DNA of 64,000 nt from an uncultured Bacteroidota bacterium (GTDB taxonomy: Bacteria > Bacteroidota > Bacteroidia > NS11-12g > UBA9320): positions 62,001-126,000 of the forward strand of contig CAKZLB010000074.1 in the NCBI GenBank assembly GCA_937124965.1, in the 5' to 3' direction. Every line of letters starts with the position of its first letter. The first letter of the stretch is position 1. The notes beneath the pieces are model-generated. The model ran no database searches and had not been told where the DNA came from. It was given only the letters and a program-made list of their open reading frames with translations. Position numbers and translations under genes: made by a program. This document shows, piece after piece, positions 53,558 to 60,440 of the stretch.

Positions 53558-53632
53558 GGTTGCGGGAATAGTCCCGATAGCTTTTGGACAAACCTGTGTC
53601 AGCCAACTGGCTGATAGTTATTAGCTCGACGG
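53558..53632 (-). repeat. Degenerate tRNA-fMet-derived repeat, copy 1
   Basis: On the minus strand CGTCGAGCTAATA, a CAGCCAGTTGGCTG hairpin, CAGGTTTG, a degenerate half of the CCCGATAGCTATCGGG palindrome and CTATTCCCGCAAC align with copy 2 at 54382-54455 and with the tRNA-fMet 3' half at 54508-54552. Confidence 0.7.
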
Positions 53633-53884
53633 ACTATAATTTTCTTCAATAAGTTTTCTTAAAAATAGTCTTCCCCGACTTGATTTTAGTTCTGTTTCGC
53701 GGGTAAGTGCGTCTTTTTTGGAATCGTAAACTTCGATGTATGCGACAATCCAAGGCCGAAAACGAATCGTGTAACCCTTAGGTGCCAATTAGTTGTGCGA
53801 ATGAAAACCACTAATTAAATCGGACGTGTAGCCGATGTAGATCTTGTTAAACTTTATGGAGAATAAACAATAAACGGTGTACAT
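53621..53884 (-). pseudogene. GIY-YIG endonuclease-domain gene, interrupted
   Basis: On the minus strand MYTVYCLFSIKFNKIYIGYT begins a GIY-YIG domain of the short Bacteroidota type; after SDLISGFHSHN a TAA interrupts the frame, which then continues KGYTIRFRPWIVAYIEVYDS with KDALTRETELKSSRG to the end. The TAA at about codon 32 is in frame, so one base change broke the gene. Confidence 0.85.
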
Positions 53885-54352
53885 AATATCAAATTAATAG
53901 GAACGTGGTATTCTTTAAAAAAGTAACTGGTTGTACACTAACATACCAGTACATTTTACAAACAATATCAAACCAGTCGTTCAAAAAGTGAGAACTTCTT
54001 TGTTAACTTTAAATCAGAATTCGTCAGGTTTTCCGCTATTCGTCACTTAGGCTTATCAGCCTACAACCGATTTTACTTTTTGTAACGCAAAAACTAAGGA
54101 AAAACGTCTTGACAGAAATATGCTATCTCCGCTCTCTGCTGAATGCTAACAAAATCTCATAAAAGAAGTGCAAGCACTTTTATGGATTTTCTAAATCATT
54201 CATCATTCACCCAGCCGCCGGCCCGCATTTCTGTCTTTCCTACGCTCAGTTCGCATTGTCAATTGTTAACAAGTTTAAAGCAAAGCTCTAATTTTAAATA
54301 GCTAGTGGTATGATTGTGTATATGCAAAAAAGAAACCACCGCACGTTAAGAC

Positions 54353-54378
54353 AAAAACCCTTGAGTTACCAAGGGTTT
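54353..54378 (-). terminator. Terminator after the second tRNA-derived repeat
   Basis: On the minus strand an 8-bp stem (54355-54362 with 54371-54378) is followed by a U run, in the same place relative to the repeat as the terminator behind the clean tRNA-fMet half. Confidence 0.7.
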
Positions 54379-54381
54379 CTA

Positions 54382-54455
54382 GTTGCGGGAACAGTCCCGA
54401 TAGCTATCGGGACGAACCTGTTGTCCGTCAACTGACGGATATTAGCCCGACGATC
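54382..54455 (-). repeat. Degenerate tRNA-fMet-derived repeat, copy 2, with perfect palindrome
   Basis: On the minus strand ATCGTCGGGCTAATATCC, a TCCGTCA/TGACGGA hairpin, AACAGGTTCG, the 20-nt perfect palindrome at 54394-54413 and CTGTTCCCGCAAC follow the order of a tRNA-fMet: anticodon stem, variable region, T-arm (AACAG pairs with CTGTT) and acceptor 3' end. The palindromes sit in the variable region and the T-loop, so it cannot be a working tRNA. Confidence 0.72.
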
Positions 54456-54472
54456 TTGGTTAGAATTGAACA

Positions 54473-54500
54473 TAAAAAAAACCCTCAGTTTCCTGAAGGT
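54473..54500 (-). terminator. Terminator behind the tRNA-fMet 3' half
   Basis: On the minus strand the stem 54481-54488 / 54493-54500 (one wobble pair) is followed by about eight U. Confidence 0.8.
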
Positions 54501-54507
54501 TTTACTA

Positions 54508-54552
54508 GTTGCGGGAATAGGACTCGAACCTATGACCTTCGGGTTATGAGCC
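54508..54552 (-). other. 3' half of an initiator tRNA (fMet), probable integration attachment site
   Basis: On the minus strand GGCTCATAACCCGAAGGTC, ATAGGTTCGAGTCCTAT and TCCCGCAAC form the CAT anticodon loop, variable region, T-arm and acceptor 3' strand of tRNA-fMet. The sequence leaves the tRNA pattern at the anticodon stem, with no D-arm or 5' acceptor strand. A tyrosine recombinase gene starts about 170 nt away, so this is probably one att end of an integrative element. Its other end should lie to the right, with the complete tRNA. Confidence 0.8.
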
Positions 54553-54694
54553 TTATTCTGTATGTCGTGTGATGTGTCTAAATGTACTTATAATCAGCTG
54601 ATTGTGAGAAAATACGTCCAATAGAATTCAAAATAATACATGTAAAACCATGTTTTGTTGTACCTATATTGTACCCATTGAATGAAAAAAGCAT

Positions 54695-54702
54695 TATCTT
54701 TG
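54695..54702 (+). promoter_or_regulatory. -7 box of the integrase gene, with TTGTACC repeats upstream
   Basis: TATCTTTG lies 18 nt before the chosen ATG at 54721, and downstream of an earlier ATG (54682). Two TTGTACC motifs at about 54658 and 54669 could be recombinase arm sites. Confidence 0.55.
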
Positions 54703-54720
54703 CCTAAGAAATCTCAATCA

Positions 54721-55938
54721 ATGGCAAGTGTAAAAATCGTAGTTCGACGCAACAAAAGAAAGAACAATGGTACAATTCCATTGGCAATACGTATAACAAA
54801 AGATAGGAAAAGTCGGTTTATTTTCACCGGGCAATACATTGATGAAAATCATTGGAATGACCAAAATTGCACTGTAAAAAAGTCGCATCCAAACTCATCT
54901 CGCTTAAATTATCTGCTATCACAAAAACTTGCGGAGGCAAATGAAATGCTCCTCGAGGCTGAAGTGTCCAAAAGTATTAATACTGTGGATGATATAAAGA
55001 AAAAAATCAAAAATCAGGCAGGTGGATCATTCTTTGAAGTAGCCGAGGAGCGAATTCGGAATAAGGAAGCAGCTGGGGTTTTTTCTGTTGCAAGAGCAGA
55101 GGCATCAATACTAAATAATATACGCAAGTTCCACGGAAAGGTTAATTTGGACTTTCCAGAAATTACATCATCATTTTTAAAACGGTTCAAAATATTTTGT
55201 AAAAATGAACTCGGCCAAAAAAGCGAGAGAACTATAACCAATCAGCTCATTTTCATACGAACTGTATTCAATATTGCTGTTAAAGAAGGTATTACTAAGT
55301 CTGAATTTTACCCATTTGCCGGAGACAAAGAGAAAATACGATTGAAGCGGGGTTTGAAAGTTGGTCTATCCCGAGAGGAAATTACTCGAATTGAAAACTT
55401 GGAGCTAGATGAAGGAGGGGGTATTTGGCATACACGAAACGTCTTTCTTTTTTCTTTTTACCTCGCAGGCATCAGAATTTCTGATGTCCTTAAGTTAAAA
55501 TGGAGTGACATTAAAGATGGGCGTCTTTTTTATGTGATGGAAAAAAATGACAAGTCAGGTAGCCTCAAAATTCCTGTAAGTGCCCAGAAGATTATTTGTC
55601 TTTATGAGCATCTAAAAAGTGGATATGAAGATTTCATTTTCCCCGACCTAAAAAAGGCAGATCAGAGTAATCCAAAGGATATATTCACAAAAACGAGAAC
55701 GGCAACAAGGCGCTTTAATAAATATTTGAAGGATATTGCAAACCTTGCAGACATTGAAAAAAATCTCTCCAACCACATTTCAAGGCATAGTTTTGGTAAC
55801 TTAGCAGGCGACAGTATTCACCCACTTATGTTGCAGAAATTATATCGCCATTCTGATCTGAAAACGACAATTAACTATCAGGCAAATTTTATTCATAAAG
55901 AAGCTGATGAGGCATTGGACAAGGTATTGAACGGATAG
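54721..55938 (+). CDS. Tyrosine recombinase (integrase)
   Basis: The protein of about 405 residues starts MASVKIVVRRNKRKNNGTIP. It has an N-terminal arm-DNA-binding domain (ITKDRKSRFIFTGQYI), a SAM-like core-binding domain (FLKRFKIFCKNELGQKSE) and a catalytic domain with the tyrosine-recombinase residues: Arg in LAGIRISDVLKLKW (about 252), Lys in the beta-hairpin KNDKSGSLKIPVS, HISRHSFG (H and R, about 352-355), the second His in LYRHSDLKTTINY, and that Tyr as nucleophile. It lies next to the tRNA-fMet half and should catalyse integration there. The ATG at 54682 is upstream of the -7 box and is not used. Confidence 0.9.
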   Translation: MASVKIVVRRNKRKNNGTIPLAIRITKDRKSRFIFTGQYIDENHWNDQNCTVKKSHPNSSRLNYLLSQKLAEANEMLLEAEVSKSINTVDDIKKKIKNQAGGSFFEVAEERIRNKEAAGVFSVARAEASILNNIRKFHGKVNLDFPEITSSFLKRFKIFCKNELGQKSERTITNQLIFIRTVFNIAVKEGITKSEFYPFAGDKEKIRLKRGLKVGLSREEITRIENLELDEGGGIWHTRNVFLFSFYLAGIRISDVLKLKWSDIKDGRLFYVMEKNDKSGSLKIPVSAQKIICLYEHLKSGYEDFIFPDLKKADQSNPKDIFTKTRTATRRFNKYLKDIANLADIEKNLSNHISRHSFGNLAGDSIHPLMLQKLYRHSDLKTTINYQANFIHKEADEALDKVLNG

Positions 55939-55969
55939 ATAGGAACTGTTGGGGGCAATTAAACAAACT

Positions 55970-56584
55970 ATGGAAATATTTGAACTTTTAAGAGACATAG
56001 GAATTTTTGGACTTGCGATGTTCTTTATACAGTTGATCATTTCGAAATCAGCTGATCGAAAATTTGAAAGCTACAAATCTGAGCTTGATAGTAAAACCAG
56101 AGAATTCCAAACCACATTGGACAGTAAGCTAGAACTCTATAAAGCTGAGTTAAGCCTTCAGAACTATAAATCAACTCAAGCATATGAAAAACAACTTGAG
56201 TCCATCATTATCTTAAATGAGAAGCTTTCGCACCTTAACCGTGAAATGATAGCCATGACGAGTTTCCTTAAAACGGTTGAAAAAGATTTTGATAAGGAGG
56301 AAAAAGAAAGAATTAGTAAAGCTGCTAAATTGTATGATGAGTTCATTGTGTATTATGATGCACACAAGCTGTTCTATCCTGAATTTACAGCTCAGAAGAT
56401 TGAAAAAATTAGAAATGATTTTTTTACCAGCTTTATTGACTATACATTTAGCTTTGAGATTGGGTATAAAGACAAGCAAACTATGCGATTAGCAAGAGAG
56501 GCCTCCGGCAGAATACAGAAAGAAATTCCACCTGCAATTGAATCTTTGATCTCGGACTTTAGAGATTTAATAGGAATAAACTAA
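55970..56584 (+). CDS. Membrane-anchored coiled-coil protein
   Basis: The protein of about 204 residues starts at the ATG at 55970 (MEIFELLRDIGIFGLAMFFI) with one N-terminal transmembrane helix, then a long helical region with heptads (FESYKSELDSKTREFQTTLD, KLELYKAELSLQNYKSTQAY) and a helical C-terminal domain. No catalytic motif is seen. It is a single-gene unit between the integrase and an attC-like palindrome (site 2) whose end lies 12 nt after its stop codon, which is how an integron-type cassette would look. Such membrane coiled-coil proteins are frequent in accessory or defence cargo, but a function cannot be named. Confidence 0.65.
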   Translation: MEIFELLRDIGIFGLAMFFIQLIISKSADRKFESYKSELDSKTREFQTTLDSKLELYKAELSLQNYKSTQAYEKQLESIIILNEKLSHLNREMIAMTSFLKTVEKDFDKEEKERISKAAKLYDEFIVYYDAHKLFYPEFTAQKIEKIRNDFFTSFIDYTFSFEIGYKDKQTMRLAREASGRIQKEIPPAIESLISDFRDLIGIN

Positions 56585-56595
56585 AAAAGTAACTG

Positions 56596-56738
56596 CTCCG
56601 AACACTACCTATGCGTAATGCTCGCATCCCACTACACAGACGGTGATGAGGTTTTGGCTGTAAAAACAGCCAACAATCACGTTTCCCTAAAACTTTAAAC
56701 AATTTAAACCGCACTACGCATAGGTAGGGGACGTTAAA
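56596..56738 (+). repeat. attC-like long imperfect palindrome (site 2)
   Basis: After CCGAAC, CTACCTATGCGTA (56605-56617) pairs perfectly with TACGCATAGGTAG (56715-56727), with AATGC/GCACT near the tips, and the site ends GGGGACGTTAAAAG. An internal GGCTGT/ACAGCC hairpin is present. The remaining part of the gap (56739-56974) shows no gene. Confidence 0.65.
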
Positions 56739-56974
56739 AGTAAGTAAATCCAATTTTAATAAGGTTTTCGACGCATGCGATTCATTAAGCACGGTCAGTA
56801 ATGATTTCTTAAGCATAACCCATGTTCAAGTATTCCTTCTGACGTACTACTTTTTCGATCGAGCACCAAAACAAAAATCTTTCTACTTAAGATTCAGTTG
56901 GCGTCTTTGGTCCGTTGACTTATATCGTATCTCGATCTACTTGATTGTCATTTACATAAAGTTGTGAATCATAA

Positions 56975-57021
56975 TGCCTTACAAGCAGAGGGTCGTAGGT
57001 TCGAATCCTACATCGCCCACC
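56975..57021 (+). other. 3' half of tRNA-Val(TAC), probable attachment site
   Basis: TGCCTTACAAGCAGAGGGTC, then GTAGGTTCGAATCCTAC and ATCGCCCACC, give the TAC anticodon loop, variable region, T-arm and acceptor 3' strand. The 5' half is missing: the tRNA pattern breaks within the 5' side of the anticodon stem. A hairpin terminator follows. It marks a second att scar, of opposite polarity to the tRNA-fMet half. Confidence 0.82.
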
Positions 57022-57040
57022 TGATAATCAATCACTTAGA

Positions 57041-57066
57041 AGCCTTCTCGTATGAGAAGGCTTTTT
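57041..57066 (+). terminator. Terminator after the tRNA-Val half
   Basis: A 9-bp perfect stem (57041-57049 with 57054-57062) with a GTAT loop is followed by a T run. Confidence 0.85.
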
Positions 57067-57067
57067 G

Positions 57068-57089
57068 TTTGCACTCAATTTGCACTCAA
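57068..57089. repeat. Tandem TTTGCACTCAA repeat
   Basis: Two perfect 11-nt units stand side by side just after the tRNA-Val terminator; this is a position and form typical of recombinase arm-binding repeats. No further feature is visible up to 57280. Confidence 0.6.
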
Positions 57090-57280
57090 TCTAGTCGAAT
57101 TTTCTGATTCATTAAATTTTTACGGATTTGGCCCATTGAATACTGTCAGCTATGAGTGAACTAATAAGGTGCGTTTTTAGCTTTTCAATTCATTAAGTGC
57201 TTCGGGACTTGGTTTGTTCATTTTTCCTAAAAGGTTTAGTTGTTGAGTTTTTAGCTTAGTACTATGTTGGCTACAGTTTT

Positions 57281-58240
57281 TTATCCTTCATTTTCTTCAT
57301 TCTCAGTATTTACAGCGTCTTTAGCTTTACTTTCGTAAAACTTATTAGTAAGTTCAGAAGTCAGATATGCATCATCAAGCATTTTTATAAATAACTCTTT
57401 AGAAATCTTTGTTTCAAGAATTATTTGGCTATCATCTTCACTGTAACTCATTTTGTTTCTTAAAGCTGGATGCGTTTTGGTAAAAATAATTATTGTTGCA
57501 TTGGGAATATTATTTATTAAAACAGGAGAGTTTCTAATCTTCAACACCTTTCTTGCAAAACTTATGTTACCTAATAGGGCAGTCAAACCATCTGTTGTAT
57601 CTAATAAATTTAATTCTTGAATTAATTGAATGCTGGCATTTGCTTCTCGCACAATTACATCGTGAAAACCGTGGGTTCTTTCAAGCAATTTAAGTTCCGT
57701 AAAGATGAACGTATCGTTTATCTTTAGTCCGTTAAATTTAGGAGTAATTCGTAAAACTTTATCTTGGAATCTTTCAAATTGTTGATTTGATTTCCATAGC
57801 ATATAGCCGCCTCGTCCAAAAACTTCAACAGGGGAAAGTTGTTTAAGTAGAACAATTTGATTTTCTTCTGTCCCAATTTCTATAAGTAAAGATTCAACAT
57901 TTACTAAATCATCATCATTAAATGCAAAAACTGGAATATTGTCATCTAATTCTGAGTTAAAGTATTCTAAACTTTCAGGCAAATCTAAGTCGTATTCAAA
58001 TATTGTATTAGCCCTATCATCAGCGTCAGAAACATTCACTAGTGTCTGTTCTTCAACATCCACGATGTTTGCCCTAATACTCTGAATAAACAAGTTTTGA
58101 ATATGTTCAATTTCGTCATTTACAATATTCAATTGTTTAATTTCATAAGTGTCTTTAAATACAGCATAAACTACTGTTGAAAGTTCATTTCCTTCTTCTA
58201 AAACCAAGTTAATGGCATTTATTAATTCAAGTCTTGTCAT
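57281..58240 (-). CDS. kwaB: Kiwa anti-phage protein KwaB (DUF4868)
   Basis: The 319-residue protein fits the DUF4868 family: an N-terminal alpha/beta part (ELSTVVYAVFKDTYEIKQLN), the VFAFNDDDLVNVESLLI region, GRGGYMLWKSNQQFERFQDK, a VLRITPKFNGLKINDTFIFT strand pair and FARKVLKIRNSPV. In Kiwa, KwaB is the cytoplasmic component that works with the membrane protein KwaA against phage. Here it overlaps kwaA by 4 nt (ATGA) in the standard kwaA-kwaB order. The C-terminal tail (AVNTENEENEG) is acidic. It is part of the minus-strand defence segment. Confidence rests on the family pattern and gene pairing. Confidence 0.83.
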   Translation of the reverse strand: MTRLELINAINLVLEEGNELSTVVYAVFKDTYEIKQLNIVNDEIEHIQNLFIQSIRANIVDVEEQTLVNVSDADDRANTIFEYDLDLPESLEYFNSELDDNIPVFAFNDDDLVNVESLLIEIGTEENQIVLLKQLSPVEVFGRGGYMLWKSNQQFERFQDKVLRITPKFNGLKINDTFIFTELKLLERTHGFHDVIVREANASIQLIQELNLLDTTDGLTALLGNISFARKVLKIRNSPVLINNIPNATIIIFTKTHPALRNKMSYSEDDSQIILETKISKELFIKMLDDAYLTSELTNKFYESKAKDAVNTENEENEG

Positions 58241-58812
58241 ACGCTTTTTGGTTTAGCATAATAAATTCTATTATCTAGTTTTATGTAATCACACCTTTGA
58301 TTGATTTCAAGTTTGGACCTTGTAATCAATATGATATTATTTCTAATACCTTCTTTAAATTCACCTTCTATTTTATAAATTCTATAATTTAAGAGAGCTA
58401 ATGTTGGGTTAGCATAAAACAAATCTGTTCGGATGTATATAATTCCAATAACTACAAGGAGAATTAGCAATACAATTTGATATCTTGAATCTATGAAGTT
58501 AAAGCAAACTAAAGGAACGATATATGTTGTTAAAAATGTTAAGTGTTCATAGTCAATGTTTTCCAGTTTGACAATTTTAAAAGGTATTTGTGTAGCATCT
58601 TTTAACTTGTATGTGAAGTCCAAATAAGAGTAACCCCCAATTAATAAGCATATAATGCATATAATTGGAATAACATTTCTCCTTAAAAGTTCTGAAAATT
58701 CGATGAATTCACAATTCTTTGAAAAGCAAAGTGGCACATCAATAGTTATAACTATTGTTAGCAAAAAGAATAGCCAAAGTGATAAAAAGAATAATCCTAT
58801 TTTTCTATACAT
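58237..58812 (-). CDS. kwaA: Kiwa anti-phage membrane protein KwaA
   Basis: The 191-residue protein has four hydrophobic helices (IGLFFLSLWLFFLLTIVITI, IPIICIICLLIGGYSYL, LTFLTTYIVPLVCFNFI and IVLLILLVVIGIIYI) followed by the signature YANPTLALLNYRIYKIEGEF and a small soluble tail. This is the layout of KwaA, the membrane sensor of the two-gene Kiwa defence system, and the next gene is a DUF4868 protein as expected for KwaB. It should sit in the inner membrane and respond to phage attachment or ejection. It starts at ATG 58810-58812 with no strong promoter recognised. Confidence 0.83.
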   Translation of the reverse strand: MYRKIGLFFLSLWLFFLLTIVITIDVPLCFSKNCEFIEFSELLRRNVIPIICIICLLIGGYSYLDFTYKLKDATQIPFKIVKLENIDYEHLTFLTTYIVPLVCFNFIDSRYQIVLLILLVVIGIIYIRTDLFYANPTLALLNYRIYKIEGEFKEGIRNNIILITRSKLEINQRCDYIKLDNRIYYAKPKSV

Positions 58813-58874
58813 TGCTTTTTATCATTGGTTTTCGGTCAAAATGTTCGTTAAAATACATAGTTTACAAAAGTTAT

Positions 58875-59007
58875 AGTCAACGTTCTTGTATAAGATTAGT
58901 TGCGTGTATTAAGCACTAAAGTTGGCAAATAAATCACGGATAAAAAGTCCGCGAGGACTTTCGTAAATAGGCAAGAAGCAAGCAATTAATTTTATACGGT
59001 GTTATGT
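58875..59007 (-). repeat. attC-like long imperfect palindrome (site 3)
   Basis: TATAAGATTAGTTGC (58889-58903) pairs with GCAATTAATTTTATA (58982-58996) with two wobble pairs. Outer ends on the minus strand read ACATAAC and GTTGACT, each one mismatch from the integron RYYYAAC and GTTRRRY cores. The stop codon of the 59002-60273 gene lies within the first core. A small AAAGTCC/GGACTTT hairpin is internal. Confidence 0.65.
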
Positions 59008-60273
59008 GCTGACTATTATATTTTCGGTGCTATGTTCAACTATTCCTAATATCTTTTTCATTTCACTTTTTATGAGAGGAATTAATTCCCCTTTTTTATC
59101 TAACTCAACGGCTTCTTCTTTTGAGATATAATATTCCATATATAATGCTGGACATAAATTAACGGTTGTATATCCCTTATTCATTATTTTGGTTTCAACT
59201 TCTTCTTTTTTCTCATTAGGGTATTCTAAAACACTTAAATTAACCAAATCATTTAACCAATTTTGCAATTCACTTTTTGGTATTTGCCTGATTTTCGTCC
59301 AAATAGCATCCTTGTCTTTGAAGTAATTAAAGTATTTGTCTAAATCAGGAGATTTAAAGAATACTAAATTTTGGTTTTTAAATGCTAAATGAAAGTTTGG
59401 ATAAATAGACCATTCACTTATTTGCTCAAGTGATTCTATTTTCCTGTAAAAATCTCGAGCCTGTGAAACTGTTGAACCGAAATCAGTTCCGATAGTTAAT
59501 CCGTTCCAATTTCCGTCTTTATCATAATGTTGTAATAGTGCTATTTTTTTTATTTCAGAATAATCTAATTCAATATAATATCCCCAGCCTGAATGAAATT
59601 TCACTTTATCTTGGACTGTTGATATTTCCTTAAGTATCTGGTCTATCCTTTTACTTACAAGATAATTTGAATGACATTTGGAAAAATCATTATAAGGATT
59701 TAAGTAATCAAAATGAGAATTTACTAAATCAAAAAAATCGCTTATTAGTAATTTTTCATTTGGTAAGGTTATTTCACTTTCATTTATATTATGAAGAAAG
59801 TTTACTATTTCTTTCCATTCTAATTTTATAGGTTCTTTTATTAGGGTACTATCTTCTGGGATGTCACTTATTGCAGGGCAAAGTTGATTTTCCCAAACAT
59901 TGTTTTTATTTGGCTTGGTTTCAATAAAAAATACTACTTCATTGTTGAAGTCGATTACTCCGTCATAAATTGCCTTTCTTTCAATTGGTGTTATTTCTCT
60001 TTTTATTTCAATATTTTCATTTGTAATCAATACTGAAACATAGGTGTTTGAATTTGGTAGTGAGCCAACTTGAGTTTGAAAGTTTACATTTTTAAATTCG
60101 AATTTGTGCAAAGGCTTTAATTCTGAATTGTCTGTTTGTTCTTTAACGTAGGTGTAGAAACTTTTTAATGCAGAATTTGAAAATTTCAATAATACGAGAA
60201 ATGCTCTTGTTAAATGGTCTTCGTGATTATTTGTCCCTTTGTCATAAGGGAGGAAGTAGTTTAAGTTTCTCAT
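59002..60273 (-). CDS. Putative PD-(D/E)XK-type nuclease, defence-like cargo
   Basis: The 423-residue protein starts MRNLNYFLPYDKGTNNHEDH; the segment NNHEDHLTRAFLVLLKF (early acidic helix) and AIYDGVIDFNNEVVFFIETK (Asp, then Glu-x-Lys) fit motifs I-III of the PD-(D/E)XK nuclease fold. The C-terminal 250 residues (FHSGWGYYIELDYSEIKKIA, and so on) are a separate alpha/beta region of unknown type. It is a lone gene bounded on both sides by attC-like palindromes and next to Kiwa genes, so a defence role is a reasonable inference, but no known system is recognised. There is no signal peptide. Confidence 0.6.
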   Translation of the reverse strand: MRNLNYFLPYDKGTNNHEDHLTRAFLVLLKFSNSALKSFYTYVKEQTDNSELKPLHKFEFKNVNFQTQVGSLPNSNTYVSVLITNENIEIKREITPIERKAIYDGVIDFNNEVVFFIETKPNKNNVWENQLCPAISDIPEDSTLIKEPIKLEWKEIVNFLHNINESEITLPNEKLLISDFFDLVNSHFDYLNPYNDFSKCHSNYLVSKRIDQILKEISTVQDKVKFHSGWGYYIELDYSEIKKIALLQHYDKDGNWNGLTIGTDFGSTVSQARDFYRKIESLEQISEWSIYPNFHLAFKNQNLVFFKSPDLDKYFNYFKDKDAIWTKIRQIPKSELQNWLNDLVNLSVLEYPNEKKEEVETKIMNKGYTTVNLCPALYMEYYISKEEAVELDKKGELIPLIKSEMKKILGIVEHSTENIIVST

Positions 60274-60298
60274 ATTTATTGTTCAGTTTTCTGCTTTC

Positions 60299-60430
60299 AC
60301 TTAACGGCCCTGGCTATGGCAAGTGCGGGGCTTCAAGGCACTTTCCCTTCAGCTTAGCAGTTAGTTTATTTATTGTAATTACTTTCATTTTAGCACTTTC
60401 GCCCGCATTTGCTATAGCCGATGTTGGCGG
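60299..60430 (-). repeat. attC-like long imperfect palindrome (site 4)
   Basis: GGCTATGGCAAGTGCGGG (60312-60329) pairs with CCCGCATTTGCTATAGCC (60404-60421), with two wobble pairs. On the minus strand it begins GCCAAC and ends GTTAAGT, the latter a perfect GTTRRRY core. It fills the gap between the 60441-61394 and 59002-60273 genes, both read in the same direction. Confidence 0.7.
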
Positions 60431-60440
60431 TTCGGTTTTT

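Noticed and set aside
53900-54350. Possible gene in the gap before the second tRNA-derived repeat
   Set aside because: No frame of useful length or with a recognisable start was seen; only a short ACTGGT/ACCAGT inverted repeat near 53926 stands out.
54508-54552. A complete tRNA-Met gene
   Set aside because: The D-arm and 5' acceptor strand are missing to the right of the anticodon stem; only the 3' half is present.
56975-57021. A complete tRNA-Val gene
   Set aside because: Upstream sequence does not form a D-arm or an acceptor 5' strand matching ATCGCCC.
57022-57280. attC-like site after kwaB
   Set aside because: GCCAAC follows the kwaB stop on the minus strand, but I could not find a convincing complementary arm or a GTT core at the other end.
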